Shown one piece after another: positions 9,223 to 16,346 of a DNA stretch of 64,000 nucleotides. Within the stretch, counting starts at the first letter, position 1. Each line of letters starts with the position of its first letter. Below the pieces are notes generated by a model, which had not been told where the DNA came from, ran no database searches, and worked only from the letters and a program-made list of their open reading frames with translations. The DNA lies in contig CAVUMB010000008.1 in NCBI GenBank assembly GCA_963742405.1, positions 1 through 64,000 on the forward strand, written 5' to 3'. The translations under genes were made by a program, and so were the position numbers. Origin of the DNA: JAGVSR01 sp963742405 (GTDB lineage Bacteria; Pseudomonadota; Alphaproteobacteria; Rhizobiales; Hyphomicrobiaceae).

Positions 9223-9594
9223 ATGCCCATGATTACCGCGTTGATCCCGCCTTCCAGTTTGGACTACGTCGAGAACGAATTGCTGTCCGCTGGCCTCATA
9301 GATCTCACCATCAGTGAGTGCGTCGGTTACGGCCGAACCCAAAGCTTTGTGCCGAGTTTGAATACGGGTCGCGACATTCCCGACATACTGCCGACAGCAA
9401 AAATTGAAATCGCTGTTTCAAACGGCCAGTGCCAGCGCACCATCGACGCAATCATTCGTGGGGCCCAACTTGATAAGGCAGGCCGCGGCACGATCTTCGT
9501 TTCCTACTTAGAAAGCGCCGTCAGTATTTCGGGTGGATGGAGTATCGATGACATTTCTCAGCTCTCCACTGTTCCCGCACCTGCTGCCGAGTAG
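9223..9594 (+). CDS. P-II-like (GlnB family) protein with altered key residues
   Basis: 123 residues matching the P-II fold along its length: beta-1 MPMITALIPPSSLDYVENEL, then LTISECVGYGR leading into the T-loop, LPTAKIEIAV after it, and the B-loop region GRGTIFVSYLESAVSI. Classical P-II proteins sense ATP, ADP and 2-oxoglutarate and steer nitrogen metabolism. Here the T-loop has no Tyr at the uridylylation position (NTGRDIPDILP where RGAEYVVDFLP is usual). The Lys of the FLPK motif is Thr, and the B-loop Lys of GDGKIFV is also Thr. No amtB, glnA or glnD is nearby. It is probably a P-II-like protein with another partner or ligand, not GlnB or GlnK. Confidence 0.75.
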   Translation: MPMITALIPPSSLDYVENELLSAGLIDLTISECVGYGRTQSFVPSLNTGRDIPDILPTAKIEIAVSNGQCQRTIDAIIRGAQLDKAGRGTIFVSYLESAVSISGGWSIDDISQLSTVPAPAAE

Positions 9595-9756
9595 GCCGTC
9601 CAAACGTTCCTGCGCTAAGCGATAAGCAGTCGGAGACTATGGTGGCAGGGCGTGATCAGATCGCAACGCTCACATCCAACCTGCCCGCGCGTCTTGCCAA
9701 GTCCCAGGGCATATGTTGATATTCCATTTTGGGTTATTTTTTGAGTGTTAGTTTTG

Positions 9757-9945
9757 ATGTGCGTGTTGAGAGACAACGAATATGCGTTGCTGGCACTGGC
9801 AGCCCTCAAGCCATTCGCCTATCTGCCCTCCAAGCATCGACGCGTCGCCGCACGACTTCTTAGACAGGGCCTGCTGTGTCGTCGGAACGGACAGTGGTAC
9901 CCAACAGAAGTGGGCTTGAAACGCCTGGGCCATACGATCCATTGA
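9757..9945 (+). CDS. Small hypothetical protein, winged-helix-like
   Basis: 62 residues from ATG 9757 (MCVLRDNEYALLALAALKPF), ending KRLGHTIH. Pattern: two Leu/Ala-rich helices, RLLRQGLLCRRNGQWYPT as a helix with a beta-wing, then a last helix. It resembles the protein at 1315-1533 in plan. No family recognised. A perfect palindrome (9951-9964) follows the stop directly. It converges with the response regulator gene at 10027. Confidence 0.45.
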   Translation: MCVLRDNEYALLALAALKPFAYLPSKHRRVAARLLRQGLLCRRNGQWYPTEVGLKRLGHTIH

Positions 9946-9950
9946 CCCAT

Positions 9951-9964
9951 GTTCCATTTGGAAC
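9951..9964. repeat. Palindrome GTTCCATTTGGAAC
   Basis: Perfect 6+2+6 inverted repeat between two converging genes. Related TTCCA...TGGAA palindromes recur at 12124-12134 and 13693-13704 inside the same accessory segment. Possible operator or short repeat; role unknown. Confidence 0.4.
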
Positions 9965-10026
9965 AAACATCGTAACGCACCGCACCCGACCCGCCGCCGA
10001 CCTTTAATGCGCACGTGCGAACGAAT

Positions 10027-10380
10027 TCAACTCTCAAACTTCAGTGCCGAAACCGCGGCAAGCAGTTCATTTGGGTCCACAGGCTTGGGTAAAAATGGCG
10101 CGTCTCGCAAACCCGCCAAGAGCTGCTGCTTCGAATAGCCAGAGATCACGACGAATGGAATGCCACGCTTTCGAAGCGCCGACCCAATCGGCGCCGCGCT
10201 CGAACCGGCGAGATTAGCGTCGACGACCGCTGCATCACATTTTTGCTCCTCCAGCAATTGGATCGCCTTCTCGGCCGATCCAACCATACCAGTAACGACG
10301 TGCCCGCCGTCGGTCAGCATCTGCGCGAGAGTCCTAGCGATCAGAAACTCGTCTTCAACGATCAATACGCGCATCATCAA
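10027..10380 (-). CDS. Single-domain response regulator (receiver only)
   Basis: 117 residues, a CheY-like receiver with no output domain. Visible are the acidic pocket (LIVEDEF), the phospho-acceptor Asp in AAVVDANLAG, the Ser of VVISGYS and the Lys of FLPKPVD. It starts 5 nt after the stop of the HWE kinase, so both are surely co-transcribed and it is the obvious phosphorylation target. Receivers of the D-x-N-L type paired with HWE kinases are common in Alphaproteobacteria and often act as phosphate shuttles or sinks. Confidence 0.88.
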   Translation of the reverse strand: MMMRVLIVEDEFLIARTLAQMLTDGGHVVTGMVGSAEKAIQLLEEQKCDAAVVDANLAGSSAAPIGSALRKRGIPFVVISGYSKQQLLAGLRDAPFLPKPVDPNELLAAVSALKFES

Positions 10381-10385
10381 TACCG

Positions 10386-12128
10386 CTATTCAGTCGTTGC
10401 AAGGACTTCCGTAGTCGGGGCAGAGAGCTGCCACACAAGTCCAGTGGCCGGGTAGGAAAGGTTGACAGTGGCGTTCAACGAATACTCAGCCATGTCGACG
10501 AGGATCGAATGACCAAAGCCGCGTCGCTCTGGTTCCTTAATAGGTTGCCCATTCATCTCGACCCATCGCATCGTAAATCGTGGTTGCTCGTCCACTTCCT
10601 CTATTCCCCAGCTCACCTGTATGGTCCCTGCCGGTGACAATAATGCTCCATGCTTGCTGGCATTGGTTGCAAGTTCATGAATTGCCATTCCCAGCGTTTG
10701 GGCCGCCGAAGCCTTAAGCTGTGCTGGTGGCCCGTGGAGAATGATACGCTGACCAATCAGGCCCGCGAAGTGCGACAGCTGCGATCGGACGAGTTCGCCG
10801 GTATCCACGCCATGCCAGTGCGATTGGACGAGCAAGTCCTGGCTTGCCGCAAGCCCTGCAAGCCGATCATTGAAGTTTTGAGCAAACTCCTTTGGATAAT
10901 CTTCGCTAGCAGTCTGCAGCGCGACCGCTTGCACAACGGCAAGAAGGTTTTTCGCCCTGTGATTCACTTCCGCCGTCAGGATCCGATCGCGGTCCACAGC
11001 GCGCCTTCGCTCCGTAATATCCATTAAAACACCGTAGTAGCGCTTGGGTCGACCATCTGCGCCGCATTCAAAGCGCCCCCGGGCCTCAAGCCAACGTAGC
11101 TCGTCGTTCTGTCCAAAAGCCCGATACTCAGCGAAGGCTTCACGTGGGCTCTCCATCATCCGCTGTGCCTCCGCCGCTAACTTTGGCAAATCATCGGGAT
11201 GAACGCGTCGCGCCCAAGCACTGTAGTCCGGCACAAAGGATTGAGGTTCATAGCCGAGCATCCGGTACGTTTGATCATTCCACTGATACGTGCCGGCGCT
11301 GACATCCCACTCCCAAATTCCCATGTCTGCCGCGTCAAGCGCCAACCGAAGCCGCTGCTCGCTTTGGTGCAATGCGACGTCAACCTGCTTCCGATCCGTG
11401 ATATCCTGCAGTGTCCCAAAGACACTTAGTGGCACACCATCATCATCATCGAAATCGACTTCGGCCCGGTCATGCACCCACCGGGCATCCTGACCAATGA
11501 GTACCCGATACTCGATGTCATACGGCTCACCCTTGAGGCAAGCCTTCCACGTCGCATCAACGCGTGACATGTCTTCAGGGTGAATCAGCGAAAGCACATT
11601 CGAGTAGTCCAGCGGCATGTCCCGAGGCAGAAAAAGAAGTCGATAGGTTTCCTCGGAAACCGCTAGCTCGTTCGTGCTGAGATTGACCTTCCAACTACCG
11701 ATCTGGCCGATCGTCTGCGCCCTCTTAAGATCAGCTTGGCTTTCCTTCAGCGAACGTTCAGCGACAACCCGAGAAGTCACGTCTTCTGTCGAGATGATGA
11801 TGCCACCGATGAGATCGTTGACGGTCCGCCACGGCCGTACTTCCCATCGCAAGTACTGAATAGATCCGTCGCCCCGCTCAAACGCGTCTTCCTCTTCCCG
11901 AATGATCTCGCCGACAAGACTCTGCTGGTGCACCACTTTCCACCGTTCTGGAATTTCGGGAACGACCTCGTAGTGGGACCGACCGATGATAAGCCGATCG
12001 GTAATCCAGTGTTGCCTCATCCATTGATCGCTGGCTGCGAGATACCGCATGTCGCGATCAAACATGGCTATGCTAACCGGCGCCTGATCGATGAAAAGAC
12101 GAAGGTGTTGATCTGAAATTTTTTCCAT
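10386..12128 (-). CDS. HWE-family sensor histidine kinase with three PAS domains
   Basis: 580 residues, no membrane segment, so a cytoplasmic sensor. PAS 1 covers about 5-120 (IDQAPVSIAMFDRDMRYLAA), PAS 2 about 140-260, and PAS 3 with PAC about 265-385 (GIWEWDVSAGTYQWNDQTYR). The kinase part starts near 385 with the phospho-accepting His in EVNHRAKNLLAVVQA, then the ATP-binding domain with IHELATNASKHGAL and RWVEMNG (the H and W-x-E residues that name the HWE family), and a glycine region RRGFGHSIL. No G2 box of the usual HisKA/HATPase type is seen, as expected for HWE kinases. One receiver gene follows immediately and another lies 166 nt upstream. The signal is unknown. Confidence 0.9.
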   Translation of the reverse strand: MEKISDQHLRLFIDQAPVSIAMFDRDMRYLAASDQWMRQHWITDRLIIGRSHYEVVPEIPERWKVVHQQSLVGEIIREEEDAFERGDGSIQYLRWEVRPWRTVNDLIGGIIISTEDVTSRVVAERSLKESQADLKRAQTIGQIGSWKVNLSTNELAVSEETYRLLFLPRDMPLDYSNVLSLIHPEDMSRVDATWKACLKGEPYDIEYRVLIGQDARWVHDRAEVDFDDDDGVPLSVFGTLQDITDRKQVDVALHQSEQRLRLALDAADMGIWEWDVSAGTYQWNDQTYRMLGYEPQSFVPDYSAWARRVHPDDLPKLAAEAQRMMESPREAFAEYRAFGQNDELRWLEARGRFECGADGRPKRYYGVLMDITERRRAVDRDRILTAEVNHRAKNLLAVVQAVALQTASEDYPKEFAQNFNDRLAGLAASQDLLVQSHWHGVDTGELVRSQLSHFAGLIGQRIILHGPPAQLKASAAQTLGMAIHELATNASKHGALLSPAGTIQVSWGIEEVDEQPRFTMRWVEMNGQPIKEPERRGFGHSILVDMAEYSLNATVNLSYPATGLVWQLSAPTTEVLATTE

Positions 12129-12294
12129 TTTGGATTAAACTGCTCTCCGACCCCGGGCTTAGCCGGCTGCAGGCTTCGCTTCCATCGACGTGTGGCGTCT
12201 GAACAGGCGATAGCCGCCGCCAGCGCTCAATTGCAGTTGTGCTTATTTCAATGCCGCAGAATAGATAACCAAGGTTGGCAATCATACGACTTAC

Positions 12295-12735
12295 TTAGGC
12301 GGGGGGCGTAGTACGATGGACGAACGGACTAAGCAGCTCAAACAGCGCCTTTTTGCTAATTGGCTTCTTGATTACCTCGATCGCCCCTTCGTGAGCGTTC
12401 GTTGGTAGAAACTCAAAGCCGGTGATGACAGCATACGGAATTCGTTGAGCCTCGAGTTTCTCTATAAGCGGATCAGAAAACGTGTCCTTTAAGCCCATGT
12501 CCACGAGTGCAAAATCGACGGGTTCAGAATCGATCCGCTTCATTGCGCCTACAGTCGTCGGACAGGGACCAATGACGGTTGCGCCCTCTTCTTCCAGAAG
12601 CACAGCCATTGTGTCTGCCAGCAACCACTGATCCTCAGCGATCAGCACACGCAATCCCGATAGCTTGCCGCCCTCAGCAACCGATTTATCTGTCTGGTCC
12701 AACCTCGCCCCCCAACTCCGACCTTTGGCCTTCAT
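12295..12735 (-). CDS. Second single-domain response regulator
   Basis: 146 residues. The receiver domain starts near residue 28 (LRVLIAEDQWLLADTM) and has the phospho-acceptor Asp in FALVDMGLKD, Thr in AVITGFE and Lys in IKKPISK. The N-terminal 25 residues are unlike the family and the true start may be further in. It is transcribed toward the HWE kinase, 166 nt upstream of it, so the set is receiver, kinase, receiver. A stretched TTCCA/TGGAA inverted repeat lies just before the start (12743-12762). Confidence 0.85.
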   Translation of the reverse strand: MKAKGRSWGARLDQTDKSVAEGGKLSGLRVLIAEDQWLLADTMAVLLEEEGATVIGPCPTTVGAMKRIDSEPVDFALVDMGLKDTFSDPLIEKLEAQRIPYAVITGFEFLPTNAHEGAIEVIKKPISKKALFELLSPFVHRTTPPA

Positions 12736-12910
12736 CTCAAACGTTCCAAGTCCGCATTTGGAATCTCAGTCACCGCGGACGCGTGACGGCGTGGGCTACA
12801 ATCGTACCCTCACTCAAGGTAGTCACAATAAGCCGAGTTGCCGCGGCTAGAGCCTCTCGGAACACCATCCAGCTCAGTCGCAGCTTCATCACCAACGCCG
12901 CGGGCAGGAT

Positions 12911-13002
12911 ATCAACTGTTGGCGGCTAACTGCGTGATGTTCAGATGCTGGCACATTGAGGGTGATGCGGAAGCACAGAAGCGAGTAGTGGACCTCGTGT
13001 AG
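12911..13002 (+). pseudogene. Tyrosine recombinase C-terminal relic, copy 2
   Basis: Reads ISTVGG, a stop, LRDVQMLAH, then in another frame IEGDAEAQKRVVDLV and TAG at 13000. The active-site Tyr codon region is deleted. It is the same integrase end as at 6935-7037, with additional upstream similarity (RSFITNAAGR, from about 12875). A decayed copy. Confidence 0.65.
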
Positions 13003-13007
13003 CGGTA

Positions 13008-13298
13008 TCACGCTGAGCTCCGGCCGCTGGACAGGCAGCTTCTGATCTCGTCAAATGTGAATTCCAAGAGCTGGACGGCAGCGGCCATTCCCTCAGCTTC
13101 CTTTTCTATAGACGCTCCTTCCGTGGTAGCCAATTTCACGCTGCGCAAGCATCGTGCTTCAAGATCATCGAGCCACCTGCCCGGCTGCGTGTCATGCTGC
13201 CGTGCCAGAACCTCTACCGAATTCTTCAATGCTTCGCGCAAGCCAAAGATTATGAAGCCCAGGGCATCTGGATCCCGGGGCAGATTGATCTCTGACAT
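13008..13298 (-). CDS. Hypothetical protein, 96 aa
   Basis: Starts MSEINLPRDPDALGFIIFGL from ATG 13298 with a GGGAGCG-type ribosome site. Apparently all-helical, with acidic and amphipathic stretches and one CLRSV/CLSS pair of cysteines; no membrane segment. I recognise no family. It is co-oriented with the next gene (13372-13635) and may share its transcript. Confidence 0.5.
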   Translation of the reverse strand: MSEINLPRDPDALGFIIFGLREALKNSVEVLARQHDTQPGRWLDDLEARCLRSVKLATTEGASIEKEAEGMAAAVQLLEFTFDEIRSCLSSGRSSA

Positions 13299-13371
13299 CG
13301 TTGCGCTCCCTGTTTCGTTTCCGCAGCTTCCGAAGCTTTGAGATGTGCACCAGCCGCCTAGCTAATGGTCT

Positions 13372-13635
13372 TTAGTCTCCAATCCGCGTGACCTCGAAAC
13401 CGCCTTGCCTACTCGGCTCCAGCTCGATGCTATCAACGTCTGGATGCTGCCTCAGGTACGTGAGCGCCTTTTCAGTAAGGCTGCTGAGAGCATCAGCCTG
13501 ATAGTTTGGGTCTTCTAGGTTGAGGTTGAGGTCCGTCTCGATCCTCAACAGCTTGGTTAACTTACCGTCGCGCGAAACCCGAACGGCGATCCACGAAGTC
13601 ATTGCGTTGTCGTGCTGGACGATATCCTGTTCCAT
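13372..13635 (-). CDS. Hypothetical protein, 87 aa
   Basis: Start chosen at ATG 13635 because a GGAACGGGG ribosome site precedes it; the open frame continues 21 codons upstream. Reads MTSWIAVRVSRDGKLTKLLR, then DLNLNLEDPNYQADALSSL, and ends GGFEVTRIGD. Likely a small alpha/beta protein. No family recognised. It faces the cupin gene across a 135-nt divergent region with a TTCCATTTGGAA palindrome. Confidence 0.5.
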   Translation of the reverse strand: MEQDIVQHDNAMTSWIAVRVSRDGKLTKLLRIETDLNLNLEDPNYQADALSSLTEKALTYLRQHPDVDSIELEPSRQGGFEVTRIGD

Positions 13636-13692
13636 AATGCACCCCGTTCCTTCTCGCTCATCGTCTCGTTGCTGCGTCCTAGAAGCCAAAAT

Positions 13693-13704
13693 TTCCATTT
13701 GGAA
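13693..13704. promoter_or_regulatory. Palindrome TTCCATTTGGAA in a divergent promoter region
   Basis: Perfect 5+2+5 inverted repeat midway between the divergent starts at 13635 (minus) and 13771 (plus). The position suits an operator. Its likeness to sites at 9951 and 12124 suggests a shared binding protein, but no regulator is identified. Confidence 0.35.
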
Positions 13705-13770
13705 CGCTTCTGACCCTGCGACCAGTGGCTAGTCTGATAGTATGAGCCTCGTCTCATCAAGGAGAACAAC

Positions 13771-14166
13771 ATGAAGGGCTTTGTCGCGGATATTGAAGAG
13801 CTCACGGAAGACAACAGCGATTACCGCCGCGTACTTTACACGGGATCGCACCTGCAGTTGGTCCTGATGTCCTTGGCGCCTGGCGAAGAGATCGGCGAAG
13901 AGGTTCACAAAACAGGAGACCAATTCTTCCGGGTCGAGAAGGGCAAAGGTGAGGTCTGGATCGACGGCGAGCGAACGAAGATCGAAGCCGACGATGCCTT
14001 CATCATTCCAGCAGGTGCGCGCCATAATGTTATCAATACGGGCGGCAAGCGCATGAAGCTGTACACACTCTACAGCCCGCCCCAGCACCACGATGGGTTT
14101 GTCGCGGCGACTAAGCCAGACGCCGACGCATCCAAAGAACACTTCGACGGCGACACGACCGAATAG
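13771..14166 (+). CDS. Cupin-domain protein
   Basis: 131 residues, one cupin barrel. Motif 1 includes GEEIGEEVHKTGDQFFRVEKG, with His, Glu and Asp at metal-site positions, and motif 2 is IPAGARHNVINTGG with the last His. The text after it (KLYTLYSPPQHHDG) is typical of small stand-alone cupins of the mannose-6-phosphate-isomerase-like group. A very good ribosome site (AAGGAG, 6 nt from ATG) suggests strong translation. The substrate cannot be predicted. Confidence 0.85.
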   Translation: MKGFVADIEELTEDNSDYRRVLYTGSHLQLVLMSLAPGEEIGEEVHKTGDQFFRVEKGKGEVWIDGERTKIEADDAFIIPAGARHNVINTGGKRMKLYTLYSPPQHHDGFVAATKPDADASKEHFDGDTTE

Positions 14167-14193
14167 CGTCTCAGGCGGTAGCGCGCTCTGTTC

Positions 14194-14218
14194 AAAATGG
14201 AATATGCACGTCCATTTT
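14194..14218 (+). terminator. Terminator-like hairpin after the cupin gene
   Basis: AAAATGGA (14194-14201) and TCCATTTT (14211-14218) form an 8-bp stem with a 9-nt loop, ending in a T-run, 28 nt after the cupin stop. Low GC makes it a modest terminator. Confidence 0.4.
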
Positions 14219-14307
14219 TACCGACGTCTGACGTCGCTGCCGTCCTTTGCGATCACCGCAAAATAATTGGCGCTTTCCTAATCCTTCCGCCGGCGTAAAT
14301 TGAGATC

Positions 14308-14844
14308 ATGGAACCGACTGATGGTGTCATTGAAGTTCGCATCACTCGCATCGAACAACTCTTCAATTCGTTCGATCCCTCGCCATTTGACGAACGCGAC
14401 CTCGACGAAGATGCAGAATCTCATATCGCTGGTTGGGCGCGCGAATTACCGAAGGATGTGCCGATCCGTTTGCTTCTCCACATGCCACAGGAAGAAGCGC
14501 AAAGGGCGACGGAACGGCGGCTGGCGGCTGCGCTGACGCATTATTTCGATGATCGTGCGCAGTGGATCGAGCGCGATCTGCGCGAACTCTTTCGGCTCGG
14601 CTGGCGCTACCTTGCCGTGGGCTTCGTCGTTCTAACGGCATGCCTCTTGGTAAGCCAGTTGCTCCCCCGCCTCTTGGGTGACGGGCAAACGACGAGAATC
14701 ATCCAGGAAGGACTCGTCATTCTTGGATGGGTGGCCAATTGGAAACCGCTTGAAACATTTCTCTACGATTGGTGGCCACTGAAGCGCCGTGCCGACCTTT
14801 ACCGTCGGCTCGCGGCGGCGGACGTTGAGATCCGTGCTGTATGA
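14308..14844 (+). CDS. Hypothetical membrane protein, 178 aa
   Basis: The N-terminal half (1-95) is soluble and acidic, with an RITRIEQLFNSFDPSPFDER stretch and LLLHMPQEEAQRATERRLAA. One clear membrane segment spans about 98-120 (YLAVGFVVLTACLLVSQLLP) and a weaker hydrophobic stretch about 130-150 (IIQEGLVILGWVANWKPL). The end is basic (WWPLKRRADLYRRLAAADVE). This resembles a conserved hypothetical protein seen in Proteobacteria, without a known function. It converges with the NUDIX gene, whose stop is 2 nt away. Confidence 0.65.
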   Translation: MEPTDGVIEVRITRIEQLFNSFDPSPFDERDLDEDAESHIAGWARELPKDVPIRLLLHMPQEEAQRATERRLAAALTHYFDDRAQWIERDLRELFRLGWRYLAVGFVVLTACLLVSQLLPRLLGDGQTTRIIQEGLVILGWVANWKPLETFLYDWWPLKRRADLYRRLAAADVEIRAV

Positions 14845-14846
14845 CG

Positions 14847-15356
14847 TCAATAACGGACGGTCATACGGTCATATATCTGCTTAGACTGACGGTTACGAAC
14901 AGGCGACTTGGTCAAATCGGAAACGCAGCGCCATTTCGGATGCACTGTGAGCATTCCAACTCCCCTGATCAGGCTCCGTAGTTCTGGCTCAGCAACAAAT
15001 CGCGCGGCGGCGGAAACAGAAAACCATGCACGTTTACGCTCCGCTTCCTCTGGCCAATGTTCCAATGACGACCGCACAGCAACCAGGAAGACCGATACCA
15101 TGTGCAACTGTTCCCCGTTCTGATGCGGCCTGTGATAGCTGAAACTCCCGATCGGCTTGGTGTCAGTTTTTCCCACAACTCCACCTTCTTCCATGGCTTC
15201 CCGCGCAGCCGCTTCATGGGCTTTGAGCCGCTTTGCTGGCCATCCCTTTGGGATTACCCAACGGCCCGTGTCGCGGGAGGTCACAAGTAGAATCAGTGGT
15301 GTCTCGTCATCGGCTTCGCAAACGCAAAGCGCTCCGACCTGCTTCAAAGGTTTCAT
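14847..15356 (-). CDS. NUDIX hydrolase
   Basis: 169 residues. The NUDIX box is readable: GWPAKRLKAHEAAAREAMEE followed by GG, in the PKGWP form seen in diadenosine or diphosphoinositol polyphosphate hydrolases. Glu residues for metal binding are all present. The N-terminus (VGALCVCEADDETPLILLVT) is the first strand of the fold. It cleaves a nucleoside-diphosphate-linked substrate of unknown identity. The C-terminal 20 residues are not part of the fold. Confidence 0.85.
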   Translation of the reverse strand: MKPLKQVGALCVCEADDETPLILLVTSRDTGRWVIPKGWPAKRLKAHEAAAREAMEEGGVVGKTDTKPIGSFSYHRPHQNGEQLHMVSVFLVAVRSSLEHWPEEAERKRAWFSVSAAARFVAEPELRSLIRGVGMLTVHPKWRCVSDLTKSPVRNRQSKQIYDRMTVRY

Positions 15357-15512
15357 ACGATTATAAAAAATCGGTTGCTCGCAAATGGCAAGTCAAACTG
15401 ACGAGGATCCACTGTCACAAACGTTGGCAACATACTCGCTTTTGAGACGCGCACGTGTTTGCAAGTTGCTCGCGTCATTCAGGCGGACGAACATTCATCA
15501 GCTGCGCGTACT

Positions 15513-15635
15513 TTCTCAACGGATGCTGGTTCGTTGCGCGACGTGCAGATGTTGACTGCACATTGCGCGCTCAGCACCACGCAGTGATGCATTGCGTCCG
15601 ACGCTGGGGCCCAGAAGCGTATTGTGGATTCGGTA
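15513..15635 (+). pseudogene. Tyrosine recombinase C-terminal relic, copy 3
   Basis: Reads STDAGSLRDVQMLTAHCALS and TTQ, a TGA where the catalytic Tyr codon was, then CIASDAGAQKRIVDSV. It is the third decayed copy of the integrase end at 6935-7037 and 12911-13002. The surrounding 15357-15718 holds no other gene I can support. Confidence 0.65.
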
Positions 15636-15718
15636 CCGAAACATCGCTGCAACCAACCTTCGCGAAACCGTCAAGAAAGCGGCGTAACTTGCTAATCGCC
15701 AATGCGAAAGGCCGCCCG

Positions 15719-15814
15719 ATGATCGATTTTCTTGTCAGCTACTGGCCACTCGTCGTCATCAACATTTTGCTCGTGATGATGAAGCTTTATGACGACGGCT
15801 TTCGCTATCGGTAG
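15719..15814 (+). CDS. Possible 31-aa hydrophobic peptide
   Basis: ATG 15719 opens a short frame, MIDFLVSYWPLVVINILLVM plus MKLYDDGFRYR, forming a single membrane helix with a charged tail. No clear ribosome site. The hydrophobic pattern is the only support. Low confidence. Confidence 0.25.
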   Translation: MIDFLVSYWPLVVINILLVMMKLYDDGFRYR

Positions 15815-15891
15815 CGAAGCAACAGGCCCTCATGCTCGCCAAAATGCGGCATGCTTATTAACCGCACTCCAACGCAGGATGGAGAGCAGCA

Positions 15892-16110
15892 ATGGACACC
15901 CTACAGTTTCAAGAAGTTCTGGAAATTAAGTTCAAGACCTTTCACACGACCAGTTTTAACGAGATGCGACCACGGTGGGTGATTGGTCAAGTTGTCGATT
16001 GCAGTTCTGACGCTTGGCCGCTGGTGCAGTTATCAGACGGGCAGATCACAGTTCTTCGACCCTACATGGAATGGCGTCGACTGAGCTCTTCTGCCGACAA
16101 TGACGTTTAA
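15892..16110 (+). CDS. Unknown 72-aa protein, copy B of a duplicated pair
   Basis: Starts MDTLQFQEVLEIKFKTFH and ends RRLSSSADNDV. It agrees with copy A (8447-8665) at most positions, the central CSSDAWPLVQLSDGQIT being identical. Ribosome site GATGGAGAG, 6 nt before ATG 15892, as in copy A. About 45 nt of leader, from a shared CATGCT motif on, and the 3' hairpin are also duplicated. Function unknown. Confidence 0.7.
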   Translation: MDTLQFQEVLEIKFKTFHTTSFNEMRPRWVIGQVVDCSSDAWPLVQLSDGQITVLRPYMEWRRLSSSADNDV

Positions 16111-16153
16111 ATTCGCTACCCAATCTTTGACTGGCGCGACCTGACACAAGAGT

Positions 16154-16181
16154 AACGGCGACCTCTTGCGAAGCCGCCGCT
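16154..16181 (+). terminator. Hairpin behind copy B
   Basis: CGGCG (16156-16160) and CGCCG (16175-16179) keep the stem core of the hairpin behind copy A; the outer pairs are lost by one change. A short T/A-rich run follows. The region to 16346 shows no gene. Confidence 0.4.
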
Positions 16182-16346
16182 TTAAAAATTAAGCAGGACT
16201 GGGGAAAGGACTGCCAGCTCGCCACATACGCTTACCAAGCTGTGCAAAGGCTTTGTGACATCAGGCCGTGAATGATGTGCCACGTCAGCATACTAAATCG
16301 ACGTCTGGCAGGGATCGAGACGGCCAGTTGGACGGTACCTAGACAA

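Noticed and set aside
13693..13730. GGAAC as a -35 box of a stress sigma factor (EcfG type) before the cupin gene
   Set aside because: No CGTT-type -10 element at 16-18 nt. The same failure holds at the 9951 site, so no promoter is claimed.
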